NCBI GenBank assembly: GCA_017435025.1
Contig: JAFSFU010000287.1
Span: 1 to 5,969, forward strand
DNA from: Lachnospiraceae bacterium
Lineage (GTDB): Bacteria > Bacillota_A > Clostridia > Lachnospirales > Lachnospiraceae
Reading direction: 5' to 3'
DNA: 5,969 bases
Numbering within the stretch: position 1 is the stretch's first letter; each line of letters begins with the position of its first letter. Below the pieces are notes generated by a model, which was given only the letters and a program-made list of their open reading frames with translations, did no database searches and was not told the origin of the DNA. The translations under genes were made by a program, and so were the position numbers. Shown here in pieces: positions 1 to 5,969 of the stretch.

Positions 1-891
1 AAGTTTCTTGATGTCATAACCTGCCACCTCCGTTTCGCTGATAAAGATTTCCTCCAGAGACAGTGGGATCATCTCAAAGAACAGCGGCTCGTAGCCATGC
101 ATCTTTGTTTCGATCTCCTCTCTGGTTCCTCTGACTGTGATCGTCGCAAGACTTCCGCGGTACTCGATCTTCACAATATCCAATTCTTTCAGATCTTCCG
201 CCTTCCTATCCGGTTTCAGAACACACTGAATCTTGTGAATGTTCAACTTCATATCATCCAGCTCTCTGGAAAGTAAAATTCCGCCTTTGTGAAGCAGACC
301 CACATGATCACAGATATCTTCCAACTCTCTCAGATTGTGAGACGCAATGATCGGAGTCAGGTTCCGCTCTGCCATGTCATTGGCGAACAGACTCTTCACC
401 GCCTGTCGCATCACCGGATCCAGACCGTCAAAGGTCTCATCACAGAAAATGTAATCTGTATTGGCACAAAGGCCCAGGATCACAGAGAGCTGTTTTTTCA
501 TACCTTTTGAAAACGTAGAAATCTTTCTGCGTTTATCAAGACTAAATGTTTCCAACAGCTTGGAGCATCTTGCATCATCAAATGCCGGATAGATCGTTTT
601 GTAGTATTTCATCATTTCATGTGGTGTTGCATTCGGGAAGAAATACTGCTCATCCGAAATATAAAAGAAACGGCTTTTTACCTTGGGATTCTCAAACACA
701 TCTTCCCCGTCAATCTGAATATAGCCCTCATCCGGTTTCAAGATTCCGCTGGCCATGCGAAGGAAGGTACTCTTTCCCGCACCATTGGTGCCAATCAATC
801 CAAACACATATCCATCACGGATCTTCGCATTGACGTGATCAACGGCCATAATATCATCAAATTTTTTCGTCAAATTTCTGGCTTCTATCAT
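1..891 (-). CDS. ABC transporter ATP-binding protein, YtrB-like (3' end cut by window edge)
   Basis: This is the nucleotide-binding subunit of an ABC transporter, which hydrolyses ATP at the inner face of the membrane to power a separate permease. The frame is open for 297 codons from ATG at 891 to base 1 with no stop. Visible motifs are Walker A GTNGAGKST (residues 34-42), Q-loop region with Q82, signature FSKGM (127-131), Walker B/D-loop region FCDETFDGLDP (149-159) with catalytic E152, and switch histidine H185. Residues after about 215 form the accessory C-terminal domain usual in this family. Relatives are about 285-300 aa, so little is probably missing. The start overlaps the regulator stop as ATGA (888-891), with AGGAGGT 8 nt upstream, so translation is likely coupled. 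Oddities are K in the second signature Gly position and T replacing P in the DEPT motif. The partner permease is not in the window, so substrate and direction of transport are unknown. Confidence 0.93.
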   Translation of the reverse strand, partial: MIEARNLTKKFDDIMAVDHVNAKIRDGYVFGLIGTNGAGKSTFLRMASGILKPDEGYIQIDGEDVFENPKVKSRFFYISDEQYFFPNATPHEMMKYYKTIYPAFDDARCSKLLETFSLDKRRKISTFSKGMKKQLSVILGLCANTDYIFCDETFDGLDPVMRQAVKSLFANDMAERNLTPIIASHNLRELEDICDHVGLLHKGGILLSRELDDMKLNIHKIQCVLKPDRKAEDLKELDIVKIEYRGSLATITVRGTREEIETKMHGYEPLFFEMIPLSLEEIFISETEVAGYDIKKL

Positions 892-1280
892 TCGTCCACA
901 CCTCCTGTTCGTTTCTCTGCTGCCCGGTACTGGATCTCGATCATATGCTTGATCTCCTGATCCGGAATCCCCAGACGAATCGCCTCATCAATCATCTCGC
1001 TGAACTGTATCAAAACTTCTTTCTTCTTATTTTCCTTCATCGTGTGATTCTCCGCCACAAAACTTCCTTTGCCCTTCACGACGTAAATATATCCCCGTCG
1101 TTCCAGTTCTGCGTAAGCACGCTGGATTGTATTGGGATTGATGGATAAATCCATAGCCAGACTTCTGACCGATGGCAATGGTTCATTTTCCTTTAAAACA
1201 CCAAGAAGCATCAGTTCTTCCATTTTCTCGATGACCTGCTCATAGATCGGTCTTCGGTCTTTGTAATCCAGAATGATCAT
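888..1280 (-). CDS. GntR-family transcriptional regulator, YtrA subfamily
   Basis: A 130 aa DNA-binding repressor. The N-terminal winged helix-turn-helix spans about residues 8-77. It shows the GntR hallmarks PIYEQV (11-16), LPSVRSLA (35-42), recognition-helix region NPNTIQRAYAELERRGY (48-64) and wing GKGSFV (70-75). The remaining ~50 residues are a short charged helical tail. This is typical of the YtrA subfamily, which lacks the large effector domain of FadR, HutC or MocR types and dimerises through the tail. The ATG at 1280 is supported by AAAGGAGGA at 1286-1294. It overlaps the downstream ABC ATPase gene by 4 bp, the classic YtrA-YtrB arrangement. Known relatives repress their own ABC operons, several induced by cell-wall antibiotics. 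Autoregulation here is inferred from the inverted repeat at 1321-1347. The inducing signal cannot be read from the sequence. Confidence 0.95.
   Translation of the reverse strand: MIILDYKDRRPIYEQVIEKMEELMLLGVLKENEPLPSVRSLAMDLSINPNTIQRAYAELERRGYIYVVKGKGSFVAENHTMKENKKKEVLIQFSEMIDEAIRLGIPDQEIKHMIEIQYRAAEKRTGGVDE
900..906 (-). promoter_or_regulatory. Ribosome binding site of the YtrB-like ATPase gene
   Basis: AGGAGGT on the minus strand lies 8 nt before the ATG at 891, inside the last codons of the GntR gene. It is a near-consensus Shine-Dalgarno sequence and fixes the start of the ATPase at the ATGA overlap. Confidence 0.85.
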
Positions 1281-1285
1281 GGCTC

Positions 1286-1294
1286 TCCTCCTTT
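1286..1294 (-). promoter_or_regulatory. Ribosome binding site of the GntR gene
   Basis: AAAGGAGGA on the minus strand lies just upstream of the ATG at 1280. The strong match supports this start codon over the internal Met codons further in. Confidence 0.85.
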
Positions 1295-1320
1295 CTCATA
1301 TTCTGTATGATACAATGAAT

Positions 1321-1347
1321 AAGTGTATTAACACTCTTGATACACTT
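1321..1347 (-). promoter_or_regulatory. Inverted-repeat operator, probable GntR (YtrA-type) binding site
   Basis: Two perfect 8 bp arms, AAGTGTAT (1321-1328) and ATACACTT (1340-1347), are separated by 11 bp. A third half-site ACACT (1331-1335) lies inside the spacer and pairs with the left arm as AGTGT-4 bp-ACACT. The site starts directly after the -10 hexamer (1348-1353) and covers the predicted transcription start near 1341, where a bound repressor would block RNA polymerase. YtrA-type regulators are known to bind GTGTA/TACAC-like palindromes upstream of their own gene, so binding by the adjacent regulator is a reasoned inference. Most of the right arm lies upstream of the predicted start and would not be transcribed, so a DNA operator is more likely than an RNA hairpin. 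Confidence 0.75.
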
Positions 1348-1376
1348 AGTATATAAAAAAGACCTGATATCGTCAA
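1348..1376 (-). promoter_or_regulatory. Sigma-A type promoter of the GntR-ABC operon
   Basis: On the minus strand there is a -35 box TTGACG (1371-1376) and a -10 box TATACT (1348-1353), with an exact 17 bp spacer. Each hexamer differs from consensus at one position. The predicted start is about 1341, giving a leader of about 60 nt before the GntR ATG. The -35 box lies in the loop and 3' stem of the upstream terminator. Confidence 0.75.
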
Positions 1377-1391
1377 TGAAGATAACAGGTC
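1355..1391 (-). terminator. Intrinsic terminator of the BMP-family ABC importer operon
   Basis: The stem pairs GACCTG with CAGGTC (1361-1366 and 1386-1391). It continues after one mismatch with four further pairs (1368-1371 with 1381-1384) around a 9 nt loop. On the minus strand a run of six T (1355-1360) follows directly. It begins about 20 bp after the stop of the last permease gene. The plus strand also has an A-then-T5 run after the hairpin (1392-1397), so the element may work in both directions, although no converging gene is visible. Confidence 0.88.
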
Positions 1392-1409
1392 ATTTTTCTT
1401 ACGAAAATA

Positions 1410-2348
1410 TTAACTTAACGAAGACTGACGCTTTTTGGTTGCAGCAAGTTTTACGGCCATGGATACCGCCAGAACTGCAATGGTAACAATATACGGCATC
1501 ATTAGCACGAACTGAGACGGGATACCATATGCCTGAAGTCTTGCACCAATGGAATCAGAAAATCCAAAAAGCAGACATCCAAGGGAAGTAAGCACCGGGT
1601 TTGCACCACCAAAGTACATAGCCGCAACACCCATGAAACCACGGTTGCTGGTCATGTTCTCTACGAACTGTGTGCTGTAACCGAGTGAAAGGTGCGCACC
1701 TGCAAGACCGCCGATCACGCCGGCAAATGCAACTGCCTGATACTTTACACGTTCAACTTTAATGCCCGCTGTTTTAGCAGCTTCCGGGAACTGTCCTACC
1801 GCACGGAGACGAAGTCCCCAAACTGTTTTATAAAACAGGAACTGCAAAAGGATGATCAAAACAATGACAAACCATTCCATAATACTCCAGTTGCAGAATA
1901 TTTCGCCAAGAACAGGAACATCCTTCAAAAATTCCAATTTTAAACGTGGAATCGGATCGATATCCGGGCTGGCAAATGCGCCGTTAGTTCCAAAGATGGT
2001 ATTTAACAGAAATTTTGTGATGGCTAAAGCCAGCATATTGATTCCCATACCGATCGCACAGTTGTCCGCACCATACTTAATATGTCCAACACCAATGATC
2101 ATGGCGATCACAACACCTGCCAGACAGGCGGCAGCCACACCAATGATCCAGCTGCCCGTGAAGTAACTGACTGCAACAGCCGTAAAAGCGCCGACCAGCA
2201 TGATACCTTCCGTACCAACATTCAGAATATTGGCCTGCTGCGTGATTGCTGCACAAAGCGCCGCGAAAATGATCGGAGTCGCAGATCGGAATGTGGCGTA
2301 GATCAGGGACACATTGATAATATTTCCTAAATTTTCAAATACTGCCAT
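1410..2348 (-). CDS. nupQ: ABC transporter permease, second membrane subunit of a BMP-type importer (NupQ-like)
   Basis: A 312 aa multi-spanning inner membrane protein of the branched-chain amino acid/sugar-type permease superfamily (BPD_transp_2). It would form half of the channel with the neighbouring permease. Family features are NVGTEG (43-48), the cytoplasmic coupling region GLRLRAVG...AAKTAGI (178-196), the NRGFMGVAAMYFGGANP segment (235-251), and many hydrophobic helices with a basic C-terminal tail (KKRQ). The ATG at 2348 has GAAGGAGG (2357-2364) 8 nt upstream and lies 3 bp after the previous gene's stop. Length is normal for NupQ/YufQ-type subunits. It is the last gene of the importer operon, followed by the terminator at 1355-1391. 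Nucleoside specificity is inferred from homology of the whole set, so the symbol is by family and order only. Confidence 0.93.
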   Translation of the reverse strand: MAVFENLGNIINVSLIYATFRSATPIIFAALCAAITQQANILNVGTEGIMLVGAFTAVAVSYFTGSWIIGVAAACLAGVVIAMIIGVGHIKYGADNCAIGMGINMLALAITKFLLNTIFGTNGAFASPDIDPIPRLKLEFLKDVPVLGEIFCNWSIMEWFVIVLIILLQFLFYKTVWGLRLRAVGQFPEAAKTAGIKVERVKYQAVAFAGVIGGLAGAHLSLGYSTQFVENMTSNRGFMGVAAMYFGGANPVLTSLGCLLFGFSDSIGARLQAYGIPSQFVLMMPYIVTIAVLAVSMAVKLAATKKRQSSLS

Positions 2349-2351
2349 GTC

Positions 2352-3404
2352 TTAAGCCTCCTTCTTTCCGGAACGTTCCGATGTTTTCTTGGCACGCTGC
2401 TTAAACTGAATCAGCGTTTCCATGGTTGCAATGATGATAAATACGGCTGTGATCGTATCAACAAGAGCTTTCGGTACGCCTGTGCTCTGCTGCATGCCCA
2501 TTGCACCTGCCTTCAATACAGCGAGGAAAAATGCCATAAACGGGGTTGCAACCACATTATTCTTTACGATCAGGGATGCAAGCATACCGTTTCCTCCAAG
2601 ACCCGCTGCAAAGTTGTTGAGGAAGTAACCATGAACACCAAGCACTTCAATGCATCCTGCGATACCGCAGAGAGCACCGGAAATCACCATGGAACCGATG
2701 AAAACCTTCTTTGAGTTGATACCCACATAATCTGCATGATCCGGATTTGTTCCAACTGTACGGATCTTATATCCCAATGTAGAACGATACAAAAGAAAGA
2801 TCACCAGACAAACCAAAAGGATCGCGATAAACAGACCAAGATTTGCACTGCTCGGTTTCATGAACTGGTATAAGGTAACGGTTACCGGATGAGACTGTGC
2901 ATTGGCTGTACCGGCACTCATCGGACCGCTTACCAGATAAGAAGTAATGTAAAGGGCTACCGTATTCATAAGGATCGTAGAACAAACCTCACTTACATTA
3001 TAGTAAGCTTTCAATGCGGCCGGTATCCATCCCCAAAGGCCGCCGACAAGTGCACCGCCTAAAAAGCATGCGATAAGGAGCAGCGGCTTCGGAAGGAATG
3101 TCCAGTTGATTCCGATATAGGCAGAAGCAATACCGCCAAGGAAAATCTGACCTTCCAAGCCGACGTTGAATGCACCGGCCTTTGCCGCAACTGCAAAAGC
3201 CACGGATGACAGCAATAACGGAGTAAATCCAGCCAGCGTGGTACCCAGACGAAGTTTTCCACCAAACGCTCCTGCAAATAGTGCAGTATACGCATCGATC
3301 GGATTCTCTCCGATCGCCAGAATGAACAAGGCACCGATTCCAAAGGAAAGCAGCATAGTCACAAGGATTCTTATAAATCCTGTCTTTGTACTCTGATTAT
3401 TCAT
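2352..3404 (-). CDS. nupP: ABC transporter permease, first membrane subunit of a BMP-type importer (NupP-like)
   Basis: A 350 aa inner membrane permease of the same superfamily as its downstream neighbour but of the longer NupP type. Residues 10-32 form a first hydrophobic helix. FNVGLEGQ (79-86) is the conserved motif of this subunit, NVSEVCSTILMN (136-147) matches the family 'NEV-ST-MLN' segment, and GYKIRTVG...ADYVGIN (211-230) is the likely cytoplasmic loop contacting the ATPase. The C-terminus is strongly basic (KQRAKKTSERSGKKEA). The ATG at 3404 is 2 bp after the ATPase stop. The best Shine-Dalgarno, AAAGGAG (3419-3425), is about 14 nt away, longer than usual, so coupled re-initiation probably matters. 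It pairs with the second permease to form a heterodimeric channel. Confidence 0.93.
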   Translation of the reverse strand: MNNQSTKTGFIRILVTMLLSFGIGALFILAIGENPIDAYTALFAGAFGGKLRLGTTLAGFTPLLLSSVAFAVAAKAGAFNVGLEGQIFLGGIASAYIGINWTFLPKPLLLIACFLGGALVGGLWGWIPAALKAYYNVSEVCSTILMNTVALYITSYLVSGPMSAGTANAQSHPVTVTLYQFMKPSSANLGLFIAILLVCLVIFLLYRSTLGYKIRTVGTNPDHADYVGINSKKVFIGSMVISGALCGIAGCIEVLGVHGYFLNNFAAGLGGNGMLASLIVKNNVVATPFMAFFLAVLKAGAMGMQQSTGVPKALVDTITAVFIIIATMETLIQFKQRAKKTSERSGKKEA

Positions 3405-3406
3405 AA

Positions 3407-4939
3407 TTATACTTCACGCTCCTTTCCATGGTCTTTACCACCCATCATCAACAGTCCAAGATTGTTCTCGTTAGCTTCACTGGCCATCATCTCACCGGTA
3501 ATCTTACCTTCGTGGATAACAACGATACGATCCGACAGAGAAATAATCTCTTCCAGTTCGGCAGACACCAGAAGAACTCCGGCACCATCTTTTTTCGCCT
3601 TTTCAAGCGTATTTCGAATGATCTCAATGGCACCTACATCGACACCACGGGTCGGCTGAGAGGCAATCAAAAGCGGTTTTCCCATATTTACTTCACGTGC
3701 TACGACAACCTTCTGTGCATTACCGCCAGACAATGCAGAGGTCGGCAAATTATAATCGGTCGGACGGATGTCGAACTGTTTCACCATTTCCTCAGCATAT
3801 TTATCCTGATCAGTCTTTGTGATCAGCATCTTTTTGGAGAACGGTTCTTCATCCAACTGTACTGCCACGAGATTGTCCACGATGGACATGGTACGGTTCA
3901 GACCGCGCTTGTTTCGATCCTCCGGAACGTGTGCCAAACCCGCATCGCGAATCTGTTTCGGGCGCAGATTTGTCACATCTTTTCCATTTAAGATGACAGA
4001 GCCCTTCTCCACCCTTCGGATTCCGGTAATCGCTTCGATCAGCTCACTCTGGCCATTTCCGTCGATACCGGCAATACCAACAATCTCACCTTCTTTTACA
4101 TGAAGGGACATGCCGCGAATCTTGGATGTCTCCTTGTTACTGGGCACCCATACGTCTTTCACTTCCAAAATAGTCTTTCCGGCTTTTCCGTAAGACTTAT
4201 CAATATTCAGGAATACCTCACGACCGATCATACGCTTGGTCAGATCCAGCGGAGATGTCTCAGACTTATTGACTGTACCCATATAAGTACCCTGTCTCAT
4301 AACCGATACACGATCGGAGATATCCATGATCTCATCCAGCTTATGTGAGATAAATACCAGGGATTTTCCGCCTTCTCTTAAATTCTTCAGAATCTCAAAC
4401 AGACGTTTTGCCTCCTGCGGAGTCAAAACGGCTGTCGGTTCATCCAGAATGATCACATCAGCGCCGCGCATCAATGTTTTGATGATCTCTACACGCTGTG
4501 CTTCACCAACGGAAATCTGGCTGATCTTCTTGTCCAGCTGAACTGCCATGTCATACTGATCGATGTATTTCTGAACTTCTTTTCTTGCGGAATCAAAATC
4601 GATGGTCATTCCCTTTACCGGCTCGAAGCCCAGAATAATATTCTCCAGAACAGTCAATTCTTCCACCAGCATAAACTCCTGATGAACCATGCCGATTCCA
4701 TGTTCAATGGCTGTTTTCGGATCCAGGCGATCCATTTTCTTCCCCTTTACAATGATCTCACCGCTATCGATCGGATACATGCCGTAAAGCAGTTTCATCA
4801 TTGTGGATTTTCCGGCACCGTTCTCACCAATGAGCGAATGGATCTCGCCCTTCTTTAATGTAAACTCACCATGTTTTACTGCCTGTACACTTCCGAATGA
4901 TTTCACGATGTTGCTCATTGATACAACATACTCACTCAT
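3407..4939 (-). CDS. nupO: Double-domain ABC importer ATPase (NupO/sugar-import type)
   Basis: A 510 aa protein with two fused nucleotide-binding domains, energising the two permeases encoded downstream. Domain 1 (about 3-240) is canonical in Walker A GENGAGKST (38-46), Q87, Walker B VIILDE (162-167) and switch H199, but has a variant signature ISVGE (142-146). Domain 2 (about 257-500) has a degenerate Walker A GIDGNGQSE (291-299), a canonical signature LSGGN (403-407), SQ in place of the Walker B acidic pair (ASQPTRG, 426-432), and A460 where the switch His should be. This pattern, including the QPTRG motif, is typical of BMP-type importers. I chose the ATG at 4939 because GAGGG (4948-4952) sits 8 nt upstream. 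An in-frame TTG at 4966 would add nine residues but has poor RBS spacing and falls outside the conserved fold. It lies 33 bp after the binding-protein stop. Confidence 0.94.
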   Translation of the reverse strand: MSEYVVSMSNIVKSFGSVQAVKHGEFTLKKGEIHSLIGENGAGKSTMMKLLYGMYPIDSGEIIVKGKKMDRLDPKTAIEHGIGMVHQEFMLVEELTVLENIILGFEPVKGMTIDFDSARKEVQKYIDQYDMAVQLDKKISQISVGEAQRVEIIKTLMRGADVIILDEPTAVLTPQEAKRLFEILKNLREGGKSLVFISHKLDEIMDISDRVSVMRQGTYMGTVNKSETSPLDLTKRMIGREVFLNIDKSYGKAGKTILEVKDVWVPSNKETSKIRGMSLHVKEGEIVGIAGIDGNGQSELIEAITGIRRVEKGSVILNGKDVTNLRPKQIRDAGLAHVPEDRNKRGLNRTMSIVDNLVAVQLDEEPFSKKMLITKTDQDKYAEEMVKQFDIRPTDYNLPTSALSGGNAQKVVVAREVNMGKPLLIASQPTRGVDVGAIEIIRNTLEKAKKDGAGVLLVSAELEEIISLSDRIVVIHEGKITGEMMASEANENNLGLLMMGGKDHGKEREV

Positions 4940-4947
4940 TTGCTTCA

Positions 4948-4952
4948 CCCTC
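4948..4952 (-). promoter_or_regulatory. Ribosome binding site deciding the ATPase start
   Basis: GAGGG on the minus strand, extended to AGAGGGTGA, lies 8 nt before the ATG at 4939. It favours this codon over the in-frame TTG at 4966. The match is moderate rather than perfect. Confidence 0.6.
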
Positions 4953-4972
4953 TTTTGTTTTTCCAAATACCT

Positions 4973-5969
4973 TTAATCCGCAGGACCAAAACCTTCGTAA
5001 TTGTCTACAACAATTTCACCTGCAACGATCTTCTCTGCAATTTCCTCACATTTGTCTACGATATCCTGCGGGAACTTGTCACCAAGGTGTTCTTTGATCA
5101 CGGAGAAATCAGTCAGGCTGACACCGCCGTCTTTCAGAGCAAGGTACTGTGTTGTACCACCCTCAAAAGTTCCATCGATCACGGACTGAATTGCCAGATA
5201 GCATGCATTGTCAACTCTCTTAACCATAGAGGTAAGAACCGCACCCGGCTGATCTGCATCCTGGTTCAGGTCTACACCGATCGCGTATAAACCGCGCTCT
5301 TTCGCACCTTCCAGAACACCTGCACCTGTACCGGAAGCAACGTTCATAACAATATCCGCCCCCTGATCGTACTGGGCAAATGTAAGCTCTTTACCCTTTA
5401 ACGGGTTGGACCATTCACCTGCGAAGGCCTGAAGGATCTGGATATCCGGATTGATGTACTTCGCACCCTGCTCATATCCGATATAGAAGTCATGAAGAAC
5501 CGGAATATCCATTCCGCCAACCCAACCGATCACAGCTGCATCATTGACACCTTCAATTTCCGTTTTCTCTGTAAACATTGCCGCTGCTGCACCTGCCAGG
5601 AAAGATCCTTCATTCTGTGCAAACGAAATGGACTGTACATTCGGAAGATCAATGGTTGTGTCAATAACTGCAAACTTTGTATCCGGATAATTCGGACCGT
5701 GCTCGGTAATATAATCGCCGATATTGGAAGAAGCACCAATGATCAGATCATATCCCTCTTCACATGCAGCAAGAAGATTGGATTCCCACTCTTCGGCAGT
5801 TGTTCCCTCCAGGGATTTCAGTTCGATTCCGAAATCTTCAACCGCCTTCTGTGCGCCTGCATTACAGGAATCATTGTAAGACTTGTCGCCCAGATTTCCT
5901 GTATATACCACACATACACGAACACCGCCATCACCTGCGGATGCCGCATCTTCTTTCACATTTTCTGCT
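4973..5969 (-). CDS. BMP-family (BmpA/PnrA-type) substrate-binding lipoprotein, N-terminus cut by window edge
   Basis: This is the extracellular binding component of the importer, delivering ligand to the permease pair. The frame is open to base 5968, giving 331 codons without a start. The GTG at 5959 is an internal Val codon, and the signal peptide with its lipobox Cys should lie just beyond the edge. The first visible residues (AENVKEDAASAGDGG) resemble the flexible linker after a lipidated cysteine. Conserved BMP motifs are GDKSYND (5870-5890), the QNEGSFLAGAAAA stretch, GWVGGMDIP (near 5501-5530), NVASGTGAGV (near 5315-5345) and GVDLNQD (5258-5278). In the PnrA nucleoside-binding protein the equivalent of this last Asp contacts ribose. 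Nucleoside is thus the leading ligand guess, but some BMP proteins bind other compounds. It is the first visible gene of the operon; its promoter is outside the window. Confidence 0.93.
   Translation of the reverse strand, partial: AENVKEDAASAGDGGVRVCVVYTGNLGDKSYNDSCNAGAQKAVEDFGIELKSLEGTTAEEWESNLLAACEEGYDLIIGASSNIGDYITEHGPNYPDTKFAVIDTTIDLPNVQSISFAQNEGSFLAGAAAAMFTEKTEIEGVNDAAVIGWVGGMDIPVLHDFYIGYEQGAKYINPDIQILQAFAGEWSNPLKGKELTFAQYDQGADIVMNVASGTGAGVLEGAKERGLYAIGVDLNQDADQPGAVLTSMVKRVDNACYLAIQSVIDGTFEGGTTQYLALKDGGVSLTDFSVIKEHLGDKFPQDIVDKCEEIAEKIVAGEIVVDNYEGFGPAD

Noticed and set aside
289..960. Several plus-strand open frames of 73-113 codons across the left end
   Set aside because: All lie opposite the ABC ATPase frame, which carries complete motifs on the minus strand. 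Their His/Ser/Ile-rich compositions are typical of antisense translation.
1338..1359. Possible plus-strand promoter using TTGATA at 1338 and TATAAA near 1352
   Set aside because: The spacing between the hexamers is about 9 bp, far too short, and no plus-strand gene follows.
1410..3404. The two permease genes as a recent tandem duplication
   Set aside because: They share only superfamily-level motifs and differ in length (312 and 350 aa) and in signature segments. Two distinct permeases is the standard layout of this importer family.
3428..3991. Plus-strand open frame of 187 codons opposite the importer ATPase
   Set aside because: It lies entirely antisense to a well-conserved ATPase, has no recognisable domain and no convincing ribosome binding site. 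It is a shadow frame.
4940..4966. In-frame TTG at 4966 as the start of the importer ATPase, giving a nine-residue longer protein
   Set aside because: The only nearby purine-rich stretch (AAAGG) is too close to the TTG, the extra residues (MEKQKRVKQ) are not part of the ABC fold, and the ATG at 4939 has GAGGG at ideal spacing.
5957..5959. GTG at 5959 as the start of the substrate-binding protein
   Set aside because: The frame stays open upstream to the window edge (A-E-N before the Val) and no signal peptide follows the GTG, whereas BMP proteins are secreted lipoproteins. The true start must lie outside.

Overview
The window looks like a chromosomal segment of a low-to-moderate GC Firmicute, most likely a gut-type Clostridia such as Lachnospiraceae. 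This is inferred from strong AGGAGG-type ribosome binding sites, a TTGACG/TATACT sigma-A promoter, a Gram-positive style YtrA regulator plus ABC gene pair, and a BMP-type ABC transporter ordered as in Bacillus nupNOPQ. No 16S, tRNA or clade-specific marker is present, so the taxonomy is tentative. All six genes lie on the minus strand, so transcription runs from high to low coordinates. I saw no RNA gene, CRISPR array, insertion sequence, phage gene or plasmid function.

Right-hand region (5969 down to 1410): a four-gene ABC importer operon. In transcription order it has a BMP/BmpA-family substrate-binding protein (N-terminal signal region cut off by the window edge), a double-domain ATPase, and two different integral membrane permeases. 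The gaps are 33, 2 and 3 bp, so translation of the last three genes is probably coupled. The best-studied relatives import purine and pyrimidine nucleosides (B. subtilis NupNOPQ, S. mutans BmpA-NupABC, Treponema PnrA for the binding protein). The substrate here is inferred from family only. The operon ends in an intrinsic terminator at 1355-1391.

Junction (1281-1409): 129 bp with dense regulatory content. The terminator hairpin of the importer operon contains the -35 box of the next promoter. The -10 follows with 17 bp spacing, and a 27 bp inverted repeat lies directly downstream over the predicted transcription start. That repeat is the likely autoregulatory operator of the GntR protein encoded next.

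Left-hand region (1280 down to 1): a small YtrA-subfamily GntR repressor and, overlapping it by 4 bp (ATGA), an ABC ATPase of the YtrB type that runs off the left edge within a few residues of its expected end. Such pairs are usually followed by a membrane permease gene, which would be outside the window. Inference: the repressor controls its own operon through the 1321-1347 operator and responds to an unknown signal, often cell-envelope stress in relatives.

Overall this is ordinary housekeeping and accessory transport DNA. I did not find an undescribed system. The most unusual parts are the compact terminator/promoter/operator junction and the divergent ATPase motifs of the YtrB-like protein.
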